This document shows, one piece after another, positions 22,865 through 34,757 of a stretch of 64,000 nucleotides of DNA (positions within the stretch are counted from its first letter, which is position 1; the number at the start of each line of letters is the position of its first letter). Origin of the DNA: Brachypodium distachyon (Eukaryota; Streptophyta; Magnoliopsida; Poales; Poaceae); NCBI RefSeq assembly GCF_000005505.3, contig NC_016134.3, forward strand, positions 17,404,624 to 17,468,623, in the 5' to 3' direction. The position numbers and the translations under genes are program-made. A model generated the notes under the pieces. The model saw nothing but the letters and a program-made list of their open reading frames with translations, was not told the DNA's origin and made no database searches.

Positions 22865-23152
22865 AATGTGAACTGAGCCTAGCTCGGGTGGCTTGGTTCC
22901 CTGTGGTGGAACCAGCCCACTCCGGTTCAAGTCCTAAACTTGACATATGTGTGTCACATTTCCTGGATTATTTCAAGATTTAACTGACGCTATCCTTTCA
23001 ATGGTAGGTGACGTACCTGTCAACAACAAGACGCCAGCGGTGACTTCGTCAATCTCTCAAGATCTGCCGGCTCAGTCTTTCGAAAGTGATCATGAGAGTA
23101 GGGTGTGCGTGTGTGCGTTCACGGTATCCAGGGTGTTACTGTATTCATAAAA
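22865..23152 (+). mobile_element. Au SINE, complete copy
   Basis: This is a tRNA-derived SINE. A box A-like TAGCTCGGGTGG lies at about 22,880 and a box B-like GGTTCAAGTCC at 22,924-22,934. The body has the typical GACGTACCTGTCAAC and GTAGGGTGTGCGTGTGTGCG segments and a short A-rich end. It is flanked by an 11-bp duplication, GATGGCACGTC, at 22854-22864 and 23153-23163. I recognise the family from memory of Au SINE; no alignment was run. Confidence 0.88.
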
Positions 23153-23163
23153 GATGGCACGTC

Positions 23164-23704
23164 CATGTTCTTGCCGAGATCTCCCTGCTGCCTCTGCATA
23201 CTGCTGCTACTCCTTGTTGTTTCACTGGATGCCTACGGAGCGAGAGTGAGAGAGAGGGAGAGAGGGGGGGAAGGGGAGCGGCACAGATTCCGACAAGTAG
23301 CATGTACACACGGTCAAAGAAACGAACTGCTCAAATTAATATACTACTTACTAATATTCCTTGGACTTGGCTTGGGCGCATGCATGCAGAGATCAGTCAC
23401 ATCCACATTGACGAACCCTCCTAGGCTAGGCTATGCTACCTGCTGCTGTATCCATGATTTTGGGGGAGATCGATCGACGGCCAAAGGCTTCAAACTCAAC
23501 CTTTATAAGGCTCGCGAGTGAACCTGACCCTACGTCTTCTCCAGTCCTTTCTGCTCCACCTGCAGCCAAACATATTCGATCGGGGGCTTCCGCGATTCCC
23601 AAGCCACAGGAAACAAATTGATCATGGATTTAGAAGTTTCACAAATAGATACATAGAAAAAAAAATATGTCCCTGGCAATTTAAAAGAAAGAAAGAAATT
23701 CATA
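23164..23704. other. Intergenic
   Basis: A short AG-rich simple repeat lies at about 23,246-23,275. Overlapping frames of 60-140 codons occur on the + strand with no supporting motif. Confidence 0.4.
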
Positions 23705-23828
23705 CTTCCTTCGTCCAACAAAAGATGTCTCAAATTTATCAAAATTTGAATATATCTAGACATGACTTAGTGTATAGATGCATTCAAATTTAGTCAAAGT
23801 TGAGACATTCTTTGTTTGACGGAGGGAG
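23705..23828. mobile_element. Stowaway-type MITE
   Basis: Starts CTTCCTTCGTCCAACAAAAG and ends TTTGACGGAGGGAG, with TA flanks. Same family as 8,231 and 63,572. Confidence 0.9.
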
Positions 23829-23924
23829 TATGTTTTTTATTAAAAAAAAATTGTGCAAACAATTGAAATTCCATCCTAGAAAATTTGAATGTTTGTCAAA
23901 AAAATTAATCTGCCTAACATTTAG

Positions 23925-24012
23925 AAATTTTGGTATTAACAATTGTTTTAATCCGCCATACAATTTGGAAAGGAGGGATCAGGAAGTAGATTAAGGAAAA
24001 TACTCAAAAGAA
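23925..24012. repeat. Direct repeat, left copy
   Basis: It shares TTGGTATTAACAA, ATCCGCCATACA, TTTGGAAAGGAGGGA and AATACTCAAAAGAA in order with 25,134-25,230. The two are about 1.2 kb apart and diverged. Confidence 0.7.
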
Positions 24013-25133
24013 TTCAACTTTGAAGCCAACTTCTGTAACTGCGCTAATCGCATCTTGATTATATATTCTCCAAATGTCTGGTGACGAAATATTAAAAGAC
24101 CCAACCTGCATGAGATGGATTAACCTTGTAGGTTTTATAAAGCCGCATGAGCCGCCCACCCCATCTGATTGAACGCTCTGTGGCTGGGACACACCCCTCG
24201 CAAATCAGGTTTGTCAAACTGTTGAATCGTTGCCGAACCGATGAGGAAGCTGACCAAAATCGTGAAATTACGAGCCGTGCAATCCACAGGCTACATGGAG
24301 TAGGCTATAATAGTCAATCCAGAACGGAGATGGAGGCTGGAAACCTTCAATCTGTGCGTCACCGCCTCCACCGTCGCCAAGGACACACAAAACCTCATAC
24401 AAAGGTACTGATTAAAACACTAGGGCAGATATTGATCAGCAGTTCCCTCACCTTCTGATGCGAATTGGCAATATATGAGAGACAGAGAAATCGATGGAGA
24501 TTGAAACAGTGATGGGTAGGGTTTGGTCTGGCTCTGTGTCTCTTCTGTGACGAGCTTCTTTTGGAAACATAAGGTAATCAAGCTCCAAGCTCGGTCTGTG
24601 ACGTGGGTAAAGTATTCCGCGCTGGACTGATGTCCATCTGGCTGCCGATTCGAATTAAATTATTGGACATCTTTGCATCATCTCAAGTTTTAGGACCAGT
24701 CCGCTCTGTTTCACAGATAATTGGACTAAAATACTCGATCCTCTTAATTGGTTCGACCTCTGGTGTTATTATTGTTTTTGTTTGATTTGCAAAATGTAAG
24801 GCGGATCACTGCTTCCTTACATGGAGGACGTTGCGTCGGTGCAGTTAATCATGCATGCGAGTGGGTCGCTGGGATTCTCTGACTTGCTGCCTTATGACTT
24901 TGAGTCACTGACGTGTGGGCCCTTCAGTTGTGGGCTCCACTTGTCAGTGACTCAACTTCACAAGTTAGCAAGTGAGACGATCTGCGCCGGGCAGAATAAA
25001 CTCCTCTTAGAAAAAATCAAAAGAAATTTGCCGGACGGTTTGCATGCCCGCCTCAAGCAATTACTTCTTTCGCATACAGCAGCTTTCCATGTCAATCTTC
25101 ATTTTTTTTAGTATTGCTAAAAACCTCCAATTT
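24013..25133. other. Sequence between the two direct repeats
   Basis: Mixed composition. Frames at 24,147-24,458 and 24,821-25,111 (about 100 codons each) have no recognised motif. A palindromic pair TCAGTGACTCAA and TTGAGTCACTGA-like sequence surrounds 24,900-24,955. No gene call is made. Confidence 0.35.
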
Positions 25134-25230
25134 GAAATGTTGGTATTAACAAAATAATAATCCGCTATACAGTTTGGAAAGGAGGGAGTACTGGGATCAG
25201 GCAGTAGAGCACAATTAAAAAAAATACTCA
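25134..25230. repeat. Direct repeat, right copy
   Basis: Partner of 23,925-24,012. Confidence 0.7.
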
Positions 25231-25916
25231 AAAGAAAATCAGTGCATAATGGTTCTCGGGCCTAGAGAACAACGCAGGCATGCAGCTGGGTGCAGAGTTC
25301 ACAAGCTATAGGGTAGACCTACGTTGAACCTGCGTACTGCTGGGCCCCTAGAGGGTCCTACGCCTGCAGGCTACAGCCCGGCAAAACAAAAGGCAACAGA
25401 CCTTTTACATCAAAAGCCAAGCCAGGGATCCTGAGCCAAGCCGTGCCACTGCATACTGTACTACTTTCTGGAAACAAAATTTTACTTCTTTTTCTAGAGT
25501 ATGGCATGATCGAGTCGTGCCAGCCGGCCTGATCTTGTCTTGGCATTCGCCCGAGCATCCGACGCATATTCGCCGACCCGCCGGACACCATTTTGAACCA
25601 CTCCAACGACAAAGTTCTTTTCCGGGGAAATTAATACGGAGTACGTAGTATGACCGGACGAGACCAAGCACGTCCACATGCAACGATGTGCACCCGATCG
25701 GCAATGGTTGGACCAGATTGGTCGGTCAACAGCTTGGGCTGCTGGCTCTTCGTTGAGATAATAATGCACTAGAGTATGACCAAATCTCATGTACTATGTA
25801 CGCGCAAGCCACAATACCTTGCATCGGACAAACCTCAGGAGATTCAATTCAGGACATGTCCTACGTTTCCGGAGAGCAAGGACATGTTAGATTTTTGGTC
25901 TCTGGTTACCGAGGAC
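25231..25916. other. Intergenic
   Basis: No gene is supported. The part 25,655-25,900 is a diverged copy of 38,955-39,230: both contain GACCAAGCAxGTCxACATG and later GGACATGTCCT followed by CGGAGAGCA. Confidence 0.4.
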
Positions 25917-26184
25917 GGGCACAGTGGGGAGTAACATAACCTAGTAACATGCATATGTTACTAGTTTATGTTACTATTTTAATAGTGAGTAGTAATATAT
26001 TTGTGGTAACATGAAAGGCTCATTTATTAGTTTTATAGACTCATTGTATCTTGAGAAGTGTAATGTGATGGTAACATATCTAGTTACCCCAACCCTCTCT
26101 TTTCTCATTAATAACATGCCACATCACCCAAATTGCTTAGTTGGCATTTTAGTTACCACCTTTGTTACTCCCACTATGACCAGC
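25917..26184. mobile_element. hAT-like MITE
   Basis: The left end carries CAGTGGGGAGTAACATA. The right end in reverse complement carries CATAGTGGGAGTAACA, preceded by GCTGGT. The flanks are CCGAGGAC and CTGAGGAC (8 bp, one mismatch), suggesting a hAT-type 8-bp duplication. The interior (TAACATGCATATGTTACTAG) is a palindromic block typical of a common grass MITE. The left TIR seems to have lost a few bases. Confidence 0.7.
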
Positions 26185-26192
26185 CTGAGGAC

Positions 26193-27293
26193 ATGTACCC
26201 GGACATGTACCTTGTTTTGAAAACAGCTGTCTTTTGTCAAAATGAGGGTTATAAGAAGCTAGCATTGCTACATAGTATGTGCCATACTTTTCTACCAATA
26301 AATCAAGATTACTCCACAACTTTTCTTTACTCTTGGAGTACGTCTTAAGTCAAGTTTGGGTGACGTGAGATGTACAATTCCCTTATTTTTGCAATCATAT
26401 TTCCACAACTTTTTTATTGCCTCTAATTGTCCAGGACAGCTACCCTGGACATGTCCTTTCTTTTCGGATACCACCGTAGCTAACCCTAATTTTGGTGATG
26501 AGAGATGACAACATGTTCACCGTTCCTCGAAATTACTAAAGTCTTGGTTACATATATTCATATTGTTAGACCGATAAACTTAATTTGGAGAAGATTTAGA
26601 GACTTATATAGTTATTAACAACTTTTTTACATGATTAAAAGGGGCGTAGCGCCCAGTATGGCAAAAGGTGTGGCACCTGCCATACCTTGCTTTCATGCGT
26701 CATTAGATTAGGATCCGTTCTAATTTTTGTTTTGTGGACGAGAATTGGAAAAGGAGGTATACTGTAGAAGATGGTGGTGTTTGGACCTCAGGTGGATAGT
26801 CAGCCTTTTCTTTTTTCAGTTTGTGGCCATAAAAAAAGGCCTGGTAAGTATAAGATCGATTCCACGAATATTGTTGCCGTCTGTAAATTCTCGTCTTCCT
26901 CCTCAAACTCTCTGATCGGCAAAGCAACCGGCATCAGCGCATCGCAGAACAAATATCCCGTTTGGCCACTCCTTGTGTGTCCCCACTCTCCCTGCGGCCC
27001 ACGGACAACTACGACCATTCCTCACGCGGCGCCACACTACAAGTCCACGATGAAGTCAAGCACTAGATTAAGCTGGTCCCAGAAATTTTATAATTTAGAT
27101 GGCTCTATAGTGCATCCATATGTGACAAGTTCTTGTTATTGTTCTCTGCATGAATATATTTGATAAATTTGTGGGGATTTTTTGTTTGAGCTTTACTTAG
27201 CAAAATATGTTTCTATCAAAACTAGCAAAGTGGCCCTCGCAAATGCGAGGGCATCATCAAAAAGTATTACACAAAAATTGTCTGAAAGTGTCA
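26193..27293. other. Intergenic
   Basis: No gene is supported. A short GGACATGT motif recurs near 26,170-26,210 and 26,445-26,460. A frame at 26,771-27,163 (130 codons) lacks motifs. Confidence 0.4.
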
Positions 27294-27302
27294 AATAAAT
27301 AA

Positions 27303-28264
27303 GGGGAAATTGGCTAGGGGACACCGTTATTTTGTGATCTTTGTCCAAATACACCGCTCAATTGTGGATTTGTTGGGTACCATTACAATTCTGTGGTCAT
27401 TTGCTGAAACACACCGCTGGTCCAAAAACGAAAAGTAATGGATAGATTTATCATAGAAAGTGATTAACAACTTCTGATCGAGTCCATGTTTTATTTCTTC
27501 ATCTAGTTCTTTACAGAAATCTTTGAAATTAACACAATCTCTGTCAATTTTCAGTTCATCCCTAGTTGGATGCCAAACTTGTGCCCCATTATCACCAAAT
27601 TCAGAATACGCACAAACCCGGACATCAATTCTAGTAGCCGAACTAAATTAATAGCGACATGCATTAGAGACTCTACTACGAGGAGTTCGCATCTAATTAG
27701 GAATGGAATTTGGGGAAAAATTAGCTGTCAGGCAACCAGGACAGGCCGGCATCCATGGCTGCATGTAGGCGATGGTCCAGTGTGACGGTGAATCCTTCAC
27801 GGTCAGCTGCTGCGGGAAGGCGATGATCCATGGCCGCACCTTGCCACGCCGGTCTCCACTGGTGCCCGGTCGGCTGCTGCGTGGCGGAGGAACGGCAGCA
27901 GCGGCGGAGGGAAGCGGTCTTGCGGGCGACGGAGCAGGGCGCGCATCGGCCGGGAGCAACGGCAGCAGCGGGGGCAGCGCGGCCGCACGGAGGTAGCAGG
28001 GGCAGCAATGCTAGACGGGAGCAGCTAGGGTTCTGCGTGCGAGCTCGAGAAAAAAAGAGGAAGAGACAGTTCGGGTTCTGGAGAAAGAAGAGAAGGGTAA
28101 TACGATAATTTCACGGGTAACTGAAAAGTCAACTTACCGTTTTTGGATCGGCGGTGTGTTTCATCAAATGGCCACGAAATTGTAATGGTACCCAACAAAT
28201 TCACGATCGGATGGTGTGTTTGGGTAAATGCCACAAAATAACGGTGTCCCTGACCAATTTCCCC
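27303..28264. mobile_element. Non-autonomous MULE with perfect 9-bp TSD
   Basis: The left end is GGGGAAATTGGCTAGGGGAC. The right end in reverse complement is GGGGAAATTGGTCAGGGAC. The TIRs run about 140-150 bp (shared GGGTACCATTACAAT and AACACACCG). The flanks are identical, AATAAATAA at 27294-27302 and 28265-28273. The interior is AT-rich then GC-rich near 27,720-28,030, with short frames on both strands and no transposase. Confidence 0.93.
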
Positions 28265-28273
28265 AATAAATAA

Positions 28274-31001
28274 AGTTGGTGCTTCATAGGTACAAAATTA
28301 TGGCTCTGCATGTATTCATATTTTGTTATTATAACGGGAAACATTTTAGCACTTAATTGTTTCTCAACTATAAGTTATGCAAAGTAATCTTTACTCTTTT
28401 ACTACAAATTACACAAAACACTAAAATCTTTGTGTGTGTTTTATGTATGTACCATTTGTATGAGATAGTATATCAGTATAAGAAATTACTTCCATAATTA
28501 TATTAGTGTTTATTGGCTTGATAATTCTTGGTTATCAGCTTTGTATATATCATTACTTTTTTATTAATATATTTGTGATCTACTGTTTCCCTAAAAAAAA
28601 AAGGGGAGTAGAACTTAGGTCACAGTCATCGGTAGGTGTAATGAACTTCATAAGAGACGACATGTTGATTTGATGTGATATTAAAGTAATAAAATCAGAT
28701 GAAGTTAGGATCATGAGCATGATTGGTAGTTAGGAAAGCAATATTAAGCAACCTAGTACAATACACCTAGAAAAGTAAAATTAACCAACTCCACTACACC
28801 TAGTAGTTGAGAAGCATACTGTGTTTTGTATGTGGTTTCACTGTCGCGGAAATTTTTTAGTTAACATAGATGAGTGAAATTGAGTAGGTGGTCTATCTTA
28901 TATAATTAAGATAGATTATATAATGATTATCGAAAGTAGCTGGTCTATCTTATATAATTAACCATGTGATGCCTTGATTGACTGCTATGGTATCACCTAC
29001 GGACAATGTGGTCCTGAAACAAATTGATGGCAAGTTGCCAACATGCATTGCAAAAAAGACGAGATCCCATTAATTAGGTGTGAACATATTGATCATGTGT
29101 AGGAAAAATACTTAGTGGAGGTGACTTGACGACAAGTTGCATGCATGAAGTGCAAAAATATTTAGTGATCAGATCCCACCAAATAGGTGTGAACAAATTG
29201 ATGATGCGACACATGACCATTCTATCGATATTCAGACTAAAGTTTAGATCATGAGCTTCGTTTGTTTTTGGTATTTGTAGCGGTATTTCGTTTGTAAGTA
29301 TTTGGTTCGCTAGCTAGCCACTCGTACATGATGTTAATTAGTAAGCAGTGTTAAAACTTGAGATCATGTATTGGTATTTATTTATAATGTTTTAAATATC
29401 CACTAATAACTCATTCCTGCAAAAATATAAATTGTGGCGGATGAAGTTGAGCTTACTATTTAATATCCTCGTGATTCGTGGAGAAACAGTTGAGATGTTG
29501 TAGCACGTCGATCAGCTAAGGTAGTATGTTACACTAATCACAACATATTGGGCATAGGTAGGTCTTAAACTAATTTTGTACATCTTGAAATATTGACTTA
29601 ACACTAACCGTAACATATTGGGTTTAGGTGGGCATTAAATCAATTTACTAACCTTTCTATATCCCACCAAAAATGCCGCACTCGATAAAATGCAAACACG
29701 GCAGAAAGTAAATTGATCTATTTTACCCGAAAAATAGATGTACTCATAGAATTAACAACTTACAGAGAGTTGGTAGATGCAATCTGCTTTGCTTTCCTCA
29801 CTGTGTAGGCTCAATTGAGGAGCAATTTCCTCCGGATGGTAATTATTTTTCTACCCAAAGTATCATACTCCGTAATTAGTAAATAATTTCTATCAAAATA
29901 TATATGTACGCTTGACTTAATTACCTTGCTACAGATTTAGTATGTTCATTGTCCCGGAAAAAAAGTATCCGCTTGCTCTTTTGCGTGTACTTGTGATCAT
30001 CGGAAGATCCTTTTTTGCCCTGTCCATCCACTAACATGTGCATGCCACTTCTTGATCTGCTTAATCCATCATCCATGGCATGCTTACGTGCATGGAGTTG
30101 ATTCTTTCGAGAGAGAAAAAAATTCACCGTATACGTCATGCATGCATGAACAACGGTAGTCCAATAGTTTGAGCGATTAGGAGCGGCCGATCACTTCTCA
30201 TATGCGAGCGCAGCGCGGTGGATCAGAGAGAGGAGGAGGCGGCCGGAGATTCTTTTTTTCTCCCAACCGGGCGACCGAAATTGTCCGTGCTTGGGTTCGC
30301 AGGAGCCCTGTTTTTCCCTCAGTTAGATCTGGTCCATTGATTTTATATGGGTCCACGTAATAGATGGTCAGATGTTTTGCTTTTTTTGGGATTTTCTAGA
30401 GACGTGTCTTTTTCTGATTGCTCCGTCATGTACTTTTAATATATATAATAGATATGTCCGCGCATATATTATAGTTCTTGCTATGTCAATTAAATATTCC
30501 GGTGGGGTTGTCTTTGTCGCCTATGCCTCGGTTTATGTTTTTGTACGCTCGTAAATACTCTATGTTCTTCTAATCGAATGAGAATCGAATGTTTTTAAAA
30601 AATATTGCGTCTATACTGCAATGTATCCGTTACTTTTACCATTGTACCCATTATCACTTCCACTCTACCAATTTCGCCACACCAAAAATTTAGTTCGTCC
30701 TCCGCCACTGATGATTGATGTGCATTGTTTACACGTATGAGAAAACCTACTGGTGGAGCTCATTACCCGTATAACGAAAAAGGGGTTACATTTGGTTTCC
30801 ATCTAATTTACTCATGTATTCACCATGCAACCTTAGAAAGAGCCAAAGAGTCATATTTTGGCCAGTAACGAGCGACCACTAAAAGAATAATTATATAATT
30901 AAGGAGCCTTGCATGGATACATCAACTTTAACTATTAATGATAGGGATCAGAACTACCCTCGCTCTTCGTTGAGATGAGTACAGTAGGATAAACATACGG
31001 G
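28274..31001. other. Intergenic, 2.7 kb
   Basis: AT-rich, no gene supported. The region 28,890-29,640 contains diverged short tandem duplications (listed separately). A GC-rich patch at 30,180-30,260 has no motif. Confidence 0.45.
28890..29640. repeat. Diverged short tandem duplications
   Basis: Three pairs can be seen: GGTCTATCTTATATAATTAA at about 28,893 and 28,942; AGATCCCA..TAGGTGTGAACA at about 29,060 and 29,170; ACATATTGGG..TAGGT at about 29,543 and 29,610. Spacings are about 50, 110 and 70 bp. Confidence 0.55.
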
Positions 31002-31063
31002 ATGTAGTCTTATTTTTTCAAGAATGCAACCTAGCGGGTGCATCATGTATTAAAGAAGAAGAG

Positions 31064-34000
31064 TTAGAAGGCTCTGAGTACAACGCACGTCGTAGCGGCA
31101 AACAACGTCACAAAGTGGCAACCAAAAAGAAAAGATTGCATGCTAACGATCCACCTACTCGCCACATGGGCCGGAACGAGGGTGCCACTCCTGAAGAGCC
31201 CAGCCTGAGACCAACAACTCAGCTCCTCTCTCACCCTCTCGAAGATCCGCAACGTCGACGGAGCCGCCCCATTGAAAACCACGTCATTCCGATGACACCA
31301 GATGGTCCAGAAGACCAAGGTAACCATCGTCAAGACGTCTTTCCGTTCACCCCTAGAGGAGGGAAGGGAGGTCCACCATCCACGCAGGTCCACGTCCGTG
31401 CCCGGACACCAATCCCCATGGCCCACCAGGGTGAGCACCTTCAGCCAAACCTGCCGCGAGACCACGCAGCCCACCAGCAAGTGAGAAATACATTCCCTCT
31501 CTTGGTCGCAGAGGGGGCACTTGTCGGGGCGCGGGAGGACGCGCTTCTCGAGCCGGTTGGCCATCCAACAACGGTTGCGGGCCGCAAGCCACGCGAAGAA
31601 GCGGCACCGCCCCGGCGCCCGAGAGCCCCAAACCACCGATGCCATAGGATCACGCGTCAGGCCGGCAAAGAGGTTTGCATAGGCCGATTTGGCAGAAAAC
31701 CGCCCATCAGTGGACCAGTTCCAGGACAAGGAGTCGGGAGCCTCATCCACCAGCCGGACATCGCGGATCCACTCCCAGAGCGCAAGGAACTCGCCTATCG
31801 CCCTGGTCGAAAGGTTAGGCCCCACATCCAGCAGCCACGCACCAAACAACGCGTCTTTAATCGAGCGCTCGCGCAACACCTTGGGCCGGATGTTCGCCGC
31901 AAGCACCGGGAAAGCCTCGCGGAGTCGCACACCCCGCAACCACCGATCGGACCAGAACAAGGTGCTCGAACCATCACCCACTCTAGAAGATGTGTCTGCC
32001 TCGAAGATCTCCTCAACCTCCCTGGAGGCCTTGAAGGAGAAATCTTTCCAAGGCCTCGAGTCATCCGTGCGTTCAAGCCACCTCCATTGGACCCGCAAGG
32101 CAAGGTTGAGCATATGGAGATTTGGGATACCAAGCCCACCGAAGGGCTTCGGCGAGCAGACAGCCTTCCAGGCCACCATGCAGTGACCGCCCTTGGCCTC
32201 TTTCTGTCCTCTCCAGAGGAAACCACGACAGACCTTGTCCACGCCCTTCAAGATTTTAGCCGGTAGATCTAGCGACATCATAGCGTAGACCGGCATAGCA
32301 GTCAAGGTGGACTTGATGAGCACAAGCCGGCCGCCCTTGGACAGGAGGGGGGCCTTCCACGACGCCAGCCGGCCCTCAAGCTTGTCCACCAGCGGCTTGA
32401 TCTGCCCAGCCGACCGCTTCCTCAGCCCAAGCGGAAGGCCCAAGTAGGTGCAAGGAAAGGCACGAATCTCGCACTGCAGAATATTGCCCACCATCAACCG
32501 TTGCTCCTCGGAGCAGCGAATAAGATGAGCGGAACTCTTGGCGAAGTTCGTGCGGAGGCCGGAGGCATCACCAAAATCCGAGATGATCGCGGACATGCCC
32601 ACCACGTCCCTCCAAGTCAGCCGCAGGAAGGTAACCACATCATCGGCGAAGATGGACGTGCGCTGAGAGAACCCCCGCGAAGCAAGCCGGGTCAACAGCC
32701 CAAATTCTGTCGCCTTCTCGATCATGCAATGGAGCACGTCCATCACCAGAATGAAAAGCATCGAGGAAAGGGGGTCTCCTTGCCGAAGGCCTCTCCTATG
32801 CTCAATGGGAGCCTCAGGGAAGCCATTGAGGAGGACTCACGTCGACGCAGAAGAAAGGAGCCCACAAATCCACGCCCTAAAGCAGGGGCCAAAGCCACGA
32901 CGCACCAAGGTCTCCAAGAGGAAGGCACAATCCACCATGTCAAAAGCCTTCGAGATATCAAGCTTGAGGAGGATCGCGTCAACCCTCGCTCGGTGGAGTT
33001 TCCTCGCCGTGCATTGCACCAACATGAAATTGTCATGGAGGCAACGCCCCTTGACGAAGGCACTCTGGTGAGGGCCCACCAGCACCACAACGGAAGGCAC
33101 CACCCGCGTCGCAAGGACTTTCACGACCAGCTTGGCCACACTGTGAATGAGGCTAACCGGCCGAAAATCCCGCACCTCACGCGCATCCTGCTTCTTAGGC
33201 AACAGAGTGATAAGGGCCGAATTAATGGCCCTCATACCCCGAACGTCAAGCCTCGCCAAGGCATCAAAGACCGCCACCACGTCATGCTTAATGACCTCCC
33301 GCAGGAAACGAAGAATCTCCCAGTGAAGCCATCCGGGCCAGGCGTCTTATCAAGCTCCTGGGTCTTAACCACAGCCCAAATCTCCTCCTCAGAGAAATCT
33401 CGCTCAAGGGCCTCCAGGTTACAACTAGGGACGTCCAGGAAATCGAGGTCCAAAGAGGATGGCCGATCCTGGACCGAGCCCAGCAAACCGGTGAAGAAAT
33501 CATCCACCGCCACGGCCTTTTGCTCGTGCCCCGACACCAGCACATCATCCACGAGGAGGTGAGAGATGAAGTTCTTCCTCCTCCTGTGACTCGCATGCAG
33601 GTGAAAGAATCGCGTGCAAACGTCACCCTCCCGAAGCCAAAGAACTCTCGAACGCTGCCTCGCAATGGACCGCTCCAAGGAGGCCAAGCCAAGGAGCTTG
33701 CGCTTGAGGGTCCGCCGAAGACCCCTCTCCTCCGGCGAAAGCACATGCGCGTCCATAGCCACATCAAGCCTGAGGATGATCTCGGTAGCAACGAGGCATT
33801 GGAGCCTAATGTTGCCGATGAATCTATCACTCCAGCTACGGAGTTTCCTCGCCGTACGACGGAGTTTGGAGTCGAGGCGCTTGAAAGGGTTTGCCACGGA
33901 TTCGCCAGAATCCCACGCGGCCTTGACCACCTCCAAGAAGCCCTCCACACGAGGCCAGAAACTCTCAAAGTAGAAACGACGACCTCTGGTGAGTTGGGCC

Positions 34001-34725
34001 TCCAACACCACCAGGAGAGGGCAGTGAGCAGAAGTCGCAGTACTAAGCGCCGAAAGAAAAGCGTCCGGAAAGGATGAATCCTAGTCCACGGAGGAGAAGG
34101 CTCGGTCGAGCTTCTCAAGAGTCGCGTGCTCGCGCTCATTGGACCACGTATAGCGCCGCCCGTTGAGATAGAGCTCCTTCAACTCAAGGTCACGCAAGAG
34201 TCGGCGGAACTTCCCCATCAACCTCCTGTTGACATTCTCATTGCTCTTGTTCGCCACCTTCACAATGAGATTAAAATCACCGGCCACAAGCCACCGCCCC
34301 GCACAAAGGTCACGAATATCGCGAAGCTCCTGAAGAAACAACAGCTTGTCCCCATCATCCTAGGGCCCATAAACCACCGTGAACCTCCAAGGAATGCCAG
34401 CTCCGGACGAGACACTTGCCGAAACAGCAAAGCTAGAAATGTGCGGGTTGGCAAGCTGCACCAAAGCCCCCTTCCGCGCAAGAATAATGCCTCCACAAGT
34501 GCCAATGGCAAGAAGAAAAAAGAAAGAATCAAAATCCGGTCCACAGCACTCCTCCACCACATAGCGAGAAACCGAACTTAATTTAGATTCTTGGAGTCCC
34601 ACAATACAAGCTCCAGAGGAGACCACCATCTTACGAATCGCCATACGCTTAGCTCTAGCATTTAAGCCACGTACGTTCCACACCAAAATAGAAATATTGC
34701 CGTCAGCCATAGGAAAAGCCACCAA
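31064..34725 (-). pseudogene. LINE ORF2: endonuclease-RT-zf-RVT, broken
   Basis: ORF2 encodes the APE-type endonuclease and reverse transcriptase used for target-primed reverse transcription. The frame starts near 34,725. Endonuclease signatures are ILVWNVRGLN, GLQESK, VVYGP and AGDFNLI. The RT region carries TPGPDGF, FRPVSL, SAFVKGR, KLDISKAFD, RQGDPLSS and FADD. The C terminus has a zf-RVT-type region with CPLC and HLLVGC. Breaks are a TAG at 34360-34362, a TAG at 34081-34083 where Trp is expected, a frameshift near 33,280, and a TGA at 32837-32839. The length, about 1220 codons, is normal for the family. Confidence 0.92.
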
Positions 34726-34757
34726 CCACCACCACCAAGTGCAAGGTAGTCCAGGGA

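Noticed and set aside
25917..26184. Possible microRNA precursor from the palindromic block
   Set aside because: The inverted ends with 8-bp flanks fit a MITE. There is no reason to prefer a miRNA hairpin without small-RNA data.
31115..33562. Long + strand frames (353 and 383 codons) opposite the LINE
   Set aside because: They are antisense shadows of ORF2. The minus strand carries recognisable endonuclease, RT and zf-RVT motifs, and the + strand peptides are low-complexity Arg/Pro/His-rich.
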